Part shown: one piece after another, positions 1-6,512 of the stretch
How positions within the stretch are numbered: the stretch's first letter is position 1
Layout: each line of letters starts with the position of its first letter
Assembly: GCA_029941985.1 (NCBI GenBank)
Contig: JAPYTV010000026.1
Span: forward strand, 1-11,243
DNA from: Candidatus Pelagibacter sp.
Lineage (GTDB): Bacteria > Pseudomonadota > Alphaproteobacteria > Pelagibacterales > Pelagibacteraceae
Reading direction: 5' to 3'
Length of the DNA: 11,243 bases
The notes under the pieces: model-generated
The model's database searches: none
What the model was told of the DNA's origin: nothing
What the model saw: the letters and a program-made list of their open reading frames with translations, nothing else
Position numbers and translations under genes: made by a program

Positions 1-337
1 AAGAAGTTGCCAAAAATGGAATTGAATCTGTTCCAAAAATTAAACTTTCATTTTGGTGTCCTGAAAGCAATCTTTCTCCTATTGGAACTTGTCCAGTTTG
101 AATTGCTTTTTTAATTTCACCACCTTTAAACAAAGAACCACCAGGATGAACTGTAATATCTATTTCGCCGCCAGTAGCTACTCTAACAGCGTCAGCAAAC
201 ATCACTCCATTTTGACTATGAAAATTTGTTGCAGAGTATGCCATTGGCATATCCCATTTTTCAACTGCTTGAACATTTAATGTCAATACAGATGAAATCA
301 GAACTGCTGAGAGTAATTTAAGTATATTTTTAATCAT
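1..337 (-). CDS. TRAP transporter solute-binding protein (DctP family), N-terminal part
   Basis: The first 112 residues are present; the rest lies beyond the left edge. The protein opens with a Sec signal peptide: MIKN, a hydrophobic stretch at about residues 5-20, and a likely cleavage after NVQA (21-24). The mature part begins VEKWDMPMAYSATNFHS and continues with the FADAVRVATGGEIDITVHPGGSLFKGGE region (about 47-74) and AIQTGQVPIGE, which is the normal N-terminal lobe of DctP-type periplasmic binding proteins. Such proteins capture organic acids or zwitterions in the periplasm and hand them to a DctQ/DctM membrane pair; those genes would be expected next, off-window. The ATG at 335-337 is chosen because a strong Shine-Dalgarno sequence precedes it and the signal peptide starts there. 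The gene lies 119 bp downstream of the DadA-like gene on the same strand. The ligand cannot be told from this fragment. Confidence 0.9.
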   Translation of the reverse strand, partial: MIKNILKLLSAVLISSVLTLNVQAVEKWDMPMAYSATNFHSQNGVMFADAVRVATGGEIDITVHPGGSLFKGGEIKKAIQTGQVPIGERLLSGHQNESLIFGTDSIPFLATS

Positions 338-350
338 TATTTCTCCTCAT
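338..350 (-). promoter_or_regulatory. Strong Shine-Dalgarno site of the TRAP binding-protein gene
   Basis: Read on the minus strand the sequence is ATGAGGAGAAATA followed directly by the ATG. The AGGAG core is 6 nt from the start codon, near-ideal spacing. It is the only clear Shine-Dalgarno match I see before any start codon in the window, which suggests this periplasmic protein is translated at a higher rate than its neighbours. The rest of the 119-bp gap (351-456) holds only a weak promoter-like pair: TTGGAA at 387-392 and GGTAAT at 363-368, minus strand, 18 bp apart. I would not rely on it. Confidence 0.8.
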
Positions 351-456
351 TTTGATTTAATTATTACCAATCTGATCATGAATAAATTCCAAATTCAAAT
401 AGAATCGCGACATAAATTTTCCTATAAATTTTAATATTTTACAACTATAAATTGTA

Positions 457-1704
457 TTAATATCTATTAGGTTTGTATGGGGTAAGATCTATTTGATTGT
501 TATCTCTTAAGATCGACTTTGCTACAATCTCTCCTGTTTTTGGTCCAGCTGTTAAACCTATATGGTGATGTCCATAAGCAAAAAAAACTTTTTCATCTAT
601 TGGTGATTTTCCAATTAGTGGCAGACTATCTATTGTTGCTGGTCTGTGTCCAGACCACTCACTTTTTTCTCCATATGAAATTCCAGGAAACATAGATTCT
701 GCATTTTTTAAAAGTAAATCGTAAGCTTTTGGGTTTGGCTTTGATTTTAGACTTCCAAATTCAACAAGACCCGCAAATCTTATTCCATTTGTTGGTTTGG
801 GTGTGATTGCAAGCTTTAAATAACCATTCATTAATGGATATTTAAGTTCTATATTTGTTTTTCTTAATTCTAAATGATAACCTCTTTCTGATTGTAAGGG
901 AACATTAGCTCCATATTTTTTAGATAATGTATCTGAAAAAACTCCAGCAGCTATAACAATATCATCTGATAGAATTTCATTATTATTGGTTTTGGCTTTA
1001 ATATTTTTTTCATTAGAAATAATATCTATAACTTCATCTTCTATAATTTTACCACCTAAATCTTTAAAGCCTTCAAGTAAATCTTTTAAATATTTTTTAC
1101 TATTAATTATATATCCTTGATTTTCTATTTTAATTGCAAAAGTATATTCTTTAGAAAGGCCTGGAACTAATTCGTGAAGTTCGTCGCTTTGAATATCTAT
1201 TAGATTAAAACCATAATTTTTTCTAATATTCCAGCTAAAAGAATCTTTCAAATAATCCTGTTTATTTTTGTATAGATATAAATATGGTGCTTCTTTAATC
1301 CATTGCAAAGCGTTTGTTCCTTCTGCTAATTTTTTATGTTCATCTATACTGTTTCTAAGTAAGGGTTCTAAATGCTTTGATATATGATTAACTCTTTTTG
1401 CTGTTGAATAAGTTAAATATTTAAGAAGCCAAGGTAAAATTTTAATTACTCCTGGAAATCTTAAGAAAAGAGGTCCGTTTGAAGAAAATAGCATTTTGGG
1501 AATTTTATAAATGGCGCCAGGTGTTAATACTGGTGTTATGGATGGAGCAGATAACCAGGATGCATTACCAAAAGAAGCAGGTTCACCATCTATTTCTTTT
1601 TCTATTATAGTTACATCACAACCTCTTCTAATTAAGTTCAATGCAGAGGAAATTCCCATTATACCCGCACCAACAATTGTGATTTTTCTTTTTTGATTAC
1701 TCAT
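457..1704 (-). CDS. DadA-like FAD-dependent amino-acid oxidoreductase (DAO family)
   Basis: 415 residues, the normal length of D-amino-acid dehydrogenase (DadA)-type flavoproteins. The N-terminal Rossmann fold shows the FAD dinucleotide motif GAGIMG (12-17) and the acidic residue ending strand two in TIIEKE (32-37). A GNASWLSAPSITP segment (46-58), a QSERGYH segment (271-277) and the C-terminal signatures SGHRPATIDSLPLIG (351-365) and YGHHHIGLTAGPKTGEIVA (377-395) place it in the DadA branch. Family members oxidise D-amino acids or related imino acids to 2-oxo acids plus ammonia and pass electrons to the membrane quinone pool; the substrate here is not determinable. It starts 7 bp after the stop of the TPP-enzyme gene with no good Shine-Dalgarno, so it is probably co-transcribed and translationally coupled. 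A role in producing an oxo acid for that neighbour is inference. Confidence 0.88.
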   Translation of the reverse strand: MSNQKRKITIVGAGIMGISSALNLIRRGCDVTIIEKEIDGEPASFGNASWLSAPSITPVLTPGAIYKIPKMLFSSNGPLFLRFPGVIKILPWLLKYLTYSTAKRVNHISKHLEPLLRNSIDEHKKLAEGTNALQWIKEAPYLYLYKNKQDYLKDSFSWNIRKNYGFNLIDIQSDELHELVPGLSKEYTFAIKIENQGYIINSKKYLKDLLEGFKDLGGKIIEDEVIDIISNEKNIKAKTNNNEILSDDIVIAAGVFSDTLSKKYGANVPLQSERGYHLELRKTNIELKYPLMNGYLKLAITPKPTNGIRFAGLVEFGSLKSKPNPKAYDLLLKNAESMFPGISYGEKSEWSGHRPATIDSLPLIGKSPIDEKVFFAYGHHHIGLTAGPKTGEIVAKSILRDNNQIDLTPYKPNRY

Positions 1705-1711
1705 TTATAAA

Positions 1712-3403
1712 TTATGCAATCCATTCACTAACTGGTGCATTTGCATCCTGTAAGGGTTGACTTATAATATCTATGAGACATGGCCCTTTTTGTTTAAGTG
1801 CTTGTGAAATTATTTTTTTTAAGTCTTTTGGTTTTTTGACAGTCCACGCTTTAAGTCCATAAGCAGAAGCTACTTTTGCATGATCTGTTCTTGTAAAATC
1901 TACCGAATAATATCTTTTATCAAAGCTAGATTTTTGCCCAGCTTTAATCCAGCCATATACACTATTAGAAATCACAATAAATATAATTGGCAAATTTAAT
2001 CGCATAGCAGTTTCTAGTTCTCCGACAGTGAATCCAAAACTACCATCGCCCATAACTGCTACAACTTTATTTTTTGGTTGTCCTATTTGAACTCCTATTG
2101 ATGCCGATAATGAGTAACCAAGAGCTCCATGAGCACGATTAGTTAAAAAATATCTTCCAGATTTTGAAAAATTATAATAAGCAGCAAAATATGGGCATGG
2201 TGTACCTGGATCAAGCACTATATATGCATCTTCTGGAAGAATATTATTAAGTTCTTTAACGATACGTTCTGGTTTTATTAAACCCTTATCTTCATTACAA
2301 AGTTTATTAAATTCTTTAAATTTTTTTTTTTTAACTTCTTTGACTATTTTTTTTCCTTCAAAATTAATTTTTTTAATTTTTTTATTCAACTCAATTAATG
2401 TAAGTCTTGCATCAGCTATCAATGAGATGTGTGTTTCATAATTTGCTCCTATAACTTTTGGATCCACATCTATATGAATAATCTTAGTTTTTTTGTTAGG
2501 ATATTGCCATTTTTCTGTAGTTACAGAACCAGCACGACAACCAATAAAAATTATTAAATCAGAATTTTTTGTAATTTCTCTTGTATGCGTTGAACCACCA
2601 TTACTTCCAACTACCCCTAAACAATTTGGATGAGTGTCTGCTAGTGTTCCTTTGCCTGTTACACTCGTTGCCAATACAATATTGGTTTTTTCAACTAGTT
2701 TTTGTAATTCTTTTTCTGCAAATGAATTTTTTATTGCCCCTCCACAAATTATCATTGGTTTCTTTGATTTTGATATTTCCTCAATAATCTGATCTATTTT
2801 TAATGGATCTGGTGCTTTAGGTTGAGCGGGAAATCTAGTAAATTCTTTGTTAACCCAAATATCCTCTTCTGCCACTTCTGCTTTTTGAATATCAAATGGA
2901 AAACAAATATGACAAGCGCCAGGTCGGCCCGATGTACTTTCTTCAAATGATTTTCGTATAATTTTTCCTAAATCTTTAGCTTTATCTATTTTTTCATTCC
3001 ATTTAGTTAGAGGTTTAAATAGTTCTTTTTGGTTCAATTCTGTTAAGGGAAAATGGCCAATTGAACCAGTAGGAACATCACTTGTAATTGCAATTACTGA
3101 TATTGAAGATTCATTTGCTTCAACAACTCCTGGAATAATATATGTTGCACCACCACCACTTGGACCTTCACAAATTCCAACTTTACCTGTAACTCTTGCA
3201 TAGCCATCTGCCATGTAACCAGCACTTCTTTCGTCTCTTGTTAAAATATGTTTTATTGAATGATTTAGTTTATATAGTGCATCATAAAAAGGTAAGGTGG
3301 TATCACCACAAAGCCCAAAAATGTATTTAACCTCATGTGCCTCTAATAATTTTACTAAAGCTTCCGCTCCATTTAAATGATTAGATCTTATATTTTTAGG
3401 CAT
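1712..3403 (-). CDS. Thiamine-pyrophosphate-dependent enzyme, acetolactate-synthase-like
   Basis: 563 residues with the three-domain layout of the acetolactate synthase/benzoylformate decarboxylase superfamily. The N-terminal PYR domain (about 10-180) carries the catalytic glutamate in RDERSAGYMADGYAR (E58). A central domain follows (about 200-335; CGGAIKNS, then HIDVDP at 310-315). The C-terminal PP domain has the TPP/metal motif GDGSFGF starting at 452 and its partner asparagine in VISNS (N480). These enzymes cleave or join 2-oxo acids through a TPP carbanion. The GPSGGGATYIIPGVVEA segment (80-96) suggests a specialised clade rather than housekeeping IlvB, and no small regulatory subunit gene is adjacent. 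Sulfoacetaldehyde acetyltransferase, a carboligase or an oxo-acid decarboxylase are all possible. A lysine-rich linker (about 341-363) holds a 12-base homopolymer. It is first in a leftward operon with the DadA-like oxidoreductase, and its promoter predicts an almost leaderless mRNA. Confidence 0.88.
   Translation of the reverse strand: MPKNIRSNHLNGAEALVKLLEAHEVKYIFGLCGDTTLPFYDALYKLNHSIKHILTRDERSAGYMADGYARVTGKVGICEGPSGGGATYIIPGVVEANESSISVIAITSDVPTGSIGHFPLTELNQKELFKPLTKWNEKIDKAKDLGKIIRKSFEESTSGRPGACHICFPFDIQKAEVAEEDIWVNKEFTRFPAQPKAPDPLKIDQIIEEISKSKKPMIICGGAIKNSFAEKELQKLVEKTNIVLATSVTGKGTLADTHPNCLGVVGSNGGSTHTREITKNSDLIIFIGCRAGSVTTEKWQYPNKKTKIIHIDVDPKVIGANYETHISLIADARLTLIELNKKIKKINFEGKKIVKEVKKKKFKEFNKLCNEDKGLIKPERIVKELNNILPEDAYIVLDPGTPCPYFAAYYNFSKSGRYFLTNRAHGALGYSLSASIGVQIGQPKNKVVAVMGDGSFGFTVGELETAMRLNLPIIFIVISNSVYGWIKAGQKSSFDKRYYSVDFTRTDHAKVASAYGLKAWTVKKPKDLKKIISQALKQKGPCLIDIISQPLQDANAPVSEWIA
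2321..2332 (-). repeat. 12-base homopolymer inside the TPP-enzyme gene
   Basis: Twelve consecutive T on the plus strand, read as twelve A in the coding strand, encode K358-K361 in the lysine-rich linker between the central and C-terminal domains. The reading frame is intact here. Runs of this length are prone to polymerase slippage and to sequencing error, so frame should be judged with care in related genomes. Confidence 0.9.
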
Positions 3404-3412
3404 TTAATTTTT

Positions 3413-3441
3413 ATTAAATTAAAAAATTATCTTCATGTCAA
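3413..3441 (-). promoter_or_regulatory. Sigma70-like promoter of the TPP-enzyme operon
   Basis: On the minus strand a perfect -35 box TTGACA (3441-3436) is followed after exactly 17 bp by TTTAAT (3418-3413), 5 of 6 matches to TATAAT. The predicted transcription start, about 7 nt past the -10 box, falls near 3406, only a few nucleotides before the ATG at 3403-3401. The mRNA would therefore be leaderless or nearly so, in keeping with the lack of a Shine-Dalgarno. Facing the other way, a weak TTGATT (3451-3456) plus TAGTTT (3474-3479) could serve the divergent racemase-family gene, but only the -35 half is convincing. Known: sigma70 consensus. Inferred: activity. Confidence 0.6.
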
Positions 3442-3485
3442 TTTATTTACTTGATTTAACATTAAATAAAAATTAGTTTTTAAAA

Positions 3486-4247
3486 ATGAAAATTGGAGAC
3501 AATTCACAAAATATAGCAGTTGGTGGCAAGACTGTTTATGGAGGAACGGTTGGAGTATGTATGCTTGATACTCAATTTCCTAGAATTCATGGAGATATTG
3601 CTAACTCTAAAACTTGGAGTGTTCCAGTTCACTACAGGGTTGTTCCAGGAGCAACACCAAAACAGGCTGTTTATGATGGTGGCAAAGAAATATTAAATGG
3701 CTTTATAGATGCTGCAAAAGAATTAGTTAAAATGGGTGCTGATGGAATTACTACTAATTGTGGTTTCCTATCTTTATTTCAAGATAAAATGGCAGAAGCT
3801 GTAAATGTTCCTGTTGCCACATCATCTCTAATGCAAGTCCAAATGGTTCAGAGTTTGTTACCAAAAAATAAAAAAGTAGGAATTTTAACTATTCATAAAC
3901 CTTCTCTAAAAGAAGCGCATCTTAAAGCGGCTAATGTTCCATTAGATACGCCTATTGTTGGGACAGAAAATGGTAAAGAATTTACTAGAGTTATTATAAA
4001 TGATGAAAAAGAAATGAATATAGATCTAGCAAGACAGGATCATTTAGATGCTGCTGAAGAATTATTAAAAAAAAATTCTAATATTGGAGCAATTGTTATG
4101 GAATGTACCAATATGAGCCCATTTGCGGCTGATATCAGAAAAAAATTTGAAACACCAGTTTTTAACATTTATACTTTTATAGAGTGGTTTCAATCAGGAT
4201 TACTTCCTACAAGATTTAATCCGGATCATGACGACCCTAGAAAATAA
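3486..4247 (+). CDS. Aspartate/glutamate (hydantoin) racemase-superfamily protein
   Basis: 253 residues, cytoplasmic. The two pseudo-symmetric alpha/beta lobes of the Asp/Glu racemase superfamily are recognisable, each with its active-site cysteine: C92 in GITTNCGFLSL (first lobe) and C207 in IVMECTNMSPF (second lobe). Members use the cysteine pair for cofactor-independent proton transfer in racemases, for cis-trans isomerisation of maleate, or, with one cysteine, for arylmalonate decarboxylation. Having both cysteines fits a racemase or isomerase. The first cysteine sits in NCG rather than the more usual GCT/NTC context, so the substrate may not be a plain amino acid. The ATG is preceded by AT-rich sequence with no Shine-Dalgarno. 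It is divergent from the TPP-enzyme operon and 2 bp upstream of the TSUP permease, which suggests a shared substrate or product. Confidence 0.85.
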   Translation: MKIGDNSQNIAVGGKTVYGGTVGVCMLDTQFPRIHGDIANSKTWSVPVHYRVVPGATPKQAVYDGGKEILNGFIDAAKELVKMGADGITTNCGFLSLFQDKMAEAVNVPVATSSLMQVQMVQSLLPKNKKVGILTIHKPSLKEAHLKAANVPLDTPIVGTENGKEFTRVIINDEKEMNIDLARQDHLDAAEELLKKNSNIGAIVMECTNMSPFAADIRKKFETPVFNIYTFIEWFQSGLLPTRFNPDHDDPRK

Positions 4248-4249
4248 AA

Positions 4250-4993
4250 GTGCTTAGCATTCTTAGCTATTATCCATCATTAGAGTTTTATTATTTAGCA
4301 ATGTTCTTAATTGTTATTGGTGCAATCACACAAAGTGCTGTTGGAATAGGCTTTGGCATCCCAGCATGTTTTTTAATAATTTTAGAACCAACCATGGTTC
4401 CAAGCTGCATTGTTTTAATGGGTACATTTTTAGCGTTTAGCAACGCTTTTCTTAGTTTTAAAGATATAATTAAAGATGATTTAATATATTCATTCTCCGG
4501 AAGAGTTGTTGGAACATTTATTTCTGTACCTTTAATTTCATTAACAATTGGTACAAAAAGTTACTTAATAATTTTTGGTTTATTACTTTTAATTACAGTA
4601 TTTTTGAGTGCTAAAAAGTGGAGTATTGCAGCTACTAAAAAAAATGTAACTATTGCAGGACTTTGTTCTGGATTTATGGGGACACTTACTGGTGTTGGTG
4701 GACCACCCATGGCAATAGTATATCAAAATAGTGATTCCAAAAATGTTGTTGCTACTTTAAATATGTTTTTTGGTATTGGGGCTTTATTTTCAGTTTTAGT
4801 TTTAACTTATATAGATCTAATAAATTTTAGAGAAATAATGAGGTGCTTGTTGCTAGCTCCTGGAATTATAACTGGAATAATATTAGGTAGACAAAAAATT
4901 GTAAAAGACTACGTGAGTATTAATCTTAAAAAACTTATATTAATAATATGTTTTATAAGTGCTATAATAGTTTTAGTACAAGCTTTTATTTAA
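4250..4993 (+). CDS. TauE/SafE (TSUP) family membrane permease
   Basis: 247 residues and strongly hydrophobic, with about eight membrane segments (roughly 12-30, 33-46, 48-66, 82-100, 103-120, 133-157, 168-188, 197-213, plus a final one at 228-246; boundaries by eye). The family's two repeated halves show in TQSAVGIGFGIP (27-38) and SGFMGTLTGVGGPPMAIVY (140-158). TSUP proteins move sulfite, sulfoacetate, sulfolactate or other small organic anions across the inner membrane. The start is a GTG 2 bp after the racemase-family stop, indicating translational coupling; an ATG further in (4301-4303) would remove part of the first helix and is less likely. The gene converges on the GGT-like gene with a 7-bp gap and no visible hairpin terminator. 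If the neighbouring TPP enzyme releases sulfite, this could be its exporter, but that is inference. Confidence 0.87.
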   Translation: MLSILSYYPSLEFYYLAMFLIVIGAITQSAVGIGFGIPACFLIILEPTMVPSCIVLMGTFLAFSNAFLSFKDIIKDDLIYSFSGRVVGTFISVPLISLTIGTKSYLIIFGLLLLITVFLSAKKWSIAATKKNVTIAGLCSGFMGTLTGVGGPPMAIVYQNSDSKNVVATLNMFFGIGALFSVLVLTYIDLINFREIMRCLLLAPGIITGIILGRQKIVKDYVSINLKKLILIICFISAIIVLVQAFI

Positions 4994-5000
4994 ATTTTTT

Positions 5001-6512
5001 TTAGTAACAATTTCTTCTTTTGTCTGCACCACGAGATAATGTGTTATTTGAATTTATTTTTATTGCTGTAACACCACCAAATATTCTATGATTTTTCTTG
5101 TAGACCTGTAGTGAATAATTTTTTTTATCATGACAAAATCTTTTATTATAGTTTTTTTCTACAAGAATTTTTTTTCCCTTGTCATGTCTTGCACGTGGCA
5201 AATCAATTGCTTTTTGTATTTGAACATTGCCTTTATATACTTGGTCTAAAATTTGAAAAATAGTTTGTGGTTGTCCATGATCACCTGGTGTTGCAATTGT
5301 TAAATCGCATTTTTTTTCATTTAAAATTATTGATGGACATAATGTGTGAAATGGTCTTTTATTTGGTTTTAAGCAATTGTTAGCGTTGCCTGTAATTTTT
5401 TCTAAATATAACCTATTATGCATTATTATCCCAGTTCTTGGAGAAACAATTCCACTTCCAAACTCTTCAAATAAACTTTGCACCCAACTAACAGCATTTC
5501 CATTCTTATCAACAACAACAAGTGTGCTTGTGTCTCCAGATACTTTGCTTGTAAAATTTTTTATTTTTGAATCTACATTTTTTCTATAATTATTAGTTAA
5601 CTTATAATTAATTTTAGAAATAGTAGGATCTATGCAATATAAGTCCCTATATTTAAATGCAATTTTTTTATTTTTATAATAATCAGATAAATTTATTTTA
5701 TTTGATTTACTTTTTAAATCTTTGAATAGATTACACAAAATTAATAAAGCTAAACCTTGAGAATTAGGTGGAGCTGTATAAATTTTTTTTTTACAATAAG
5801 TCGTTGAAATTGGTTTTTGAATTAATGTAAAATGATTTTTAAAATCACTTAAATTAATTATTGAGCCTTGTTTTCTTATATCTTCAACTATCATTTTTGA
5901 TAGTTTTCCTTTATAAAAAGATTTAGATCCATTTTTAGATAAAATTCTAAGTGTTTTAGCTAAATTTTTTTGCTTAATTTTTGATCCAATTTTAAATTTT
6001 TTTTTATCTCCAAAAATAGATGATAAATTTTTATTATTTTTTATCAAGTTTTGATAAACTTTTCCCTCAAAAAAATTCTTTAAATATTTATCTACGACAA
6101 AACCTTTTTCAGCAAAATTTATTGCATCTTGTAATATTTCATTAAAATTTTTTTTACCATATTTTTTTAAAGCAGTATCCCAGGCGTGTACTACTCCAGG
6201 TATTGAAATGGATAACGGTCCTCTTTGGGGTATCTTTTTTAATCTCCTTAACTTAAAATATTTTTTAGATGCCTTTAGAGGGGATTTTCCAGATCCATTT
6301 ATTACTGATATCTTATTTTTTTTTACATCATACCAAAGTGCGATACTATCTCCTCCTAACCCGTTCATATTTGGGATTACAACAGCCAGTGTTGCTGCAG
6401 TTGCAATAGCAGCATCCATAGCATTTCCTCCCTTTTTTAATATTCTCATTCCTGCTTTGGTTGCTGCTTTATGACCGCTAACTACCATTCCATATTTAGT
6501 ATTAAGTTTCAC
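5001..6512 (-). CDS. Gamma-glutamyltransferase-like Ntn-hydrolase without a signal peptide
   Basis: 503 residues, shorter than periplasmic GGTs (about 550-580). The N-terminus MKLNTKYGMVVSGHKAAT enters the fold directly, so there is no signal peptide and the enzyme should be cytoplasmic. Recognisable blocks are GGNAMDAAIATAATLAVV (28-45), GLGGDSIALWYD (51-62) and SISIPGVVHAWD (101-112). The self-cleavage and catalytic threonine is T328 in VSGDTSTLVVVDKNGN, giving a large chain 1-327 and a small chain 328-503. After it come GSGIVSPRTGIIMHNR (352-367) and TPGDHGQPQT (408-417). Classical GGTs have PGGS here, with both glycines in the oxyanion hole; this one reads G410-D411, and the QPQ sequence recalls the GGT-like YwrD branch. 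The substrate may therefore be an amide other than glutathione. The GTG start overlaps the stop of the upstream M24 gene by 4 bp (GTGA), a tight operon. Confidence 0.88.
   Translation of the reverse strand: MKLNTKYGMVVSGHKAATKAGMRILKKGGNAMDAAIATAATLAVVIPNMNGLGGDSIALWYDVKKNKISVINGSGKSPLKASKKYFKLRRLKKIPQRGPLSISIPGVVHAWDTALKKYGKKNFNEILQDAINFAEKGFVVDKYLKNFFEGKVYQNLIKNNKNLSSIFGDKKKFKIGSKIKQKNLAKTLRILSKNGSKSFYKGKLSKMIVEDIRKQGSIINLSDFKNHFTLIQKPISTTYCKKKIYTAPPNSQGLALLILCNLFKDLKSKSNKINLSDYYKNKKIAFKYRDLYCIDPTISKINYKLTNNYRKNVDSKIKNFTSKVSGDTSTLVVVDKNGNAVSWVQSLFEEFGSGIVSPRTGIIMHNRLYLEKITGNANNCLKPNKRPFHTLCPSIILNEKKCDLTIATPGDHGQPQTIFQILDQVYKGNVQIQKAIDLPRARHDKGKKILVEKNYNKRFCHDKKNYSLQVYKKNHRIFGGVTAIKINSNNTLSRGADKRRNCY

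Noticed and set aside
440..456. Hairpin TACAA-N7-TTGTA just after the DadA-like gene, as a terminator
   Set aside because: Only a 5-bp AT-rich stem and no T tract follows on the minus strand.
1712..3403. Firm assignment as sulfoacetaldehyde acetyltransferase (Xsc) because a TSUP permease is nearby
   Set aside because: No phosphotransacetylase or sulfonate gene is beside it, and the motifs visible are shared by the whole TPP superfamily.
6208..6474. 88-codon plus-strand open frame
   Set aside because: Antisense to the conserved N-terminal part of the GGT-like gene; its apparent hydrophobicity is a by-product of the opposite frame.
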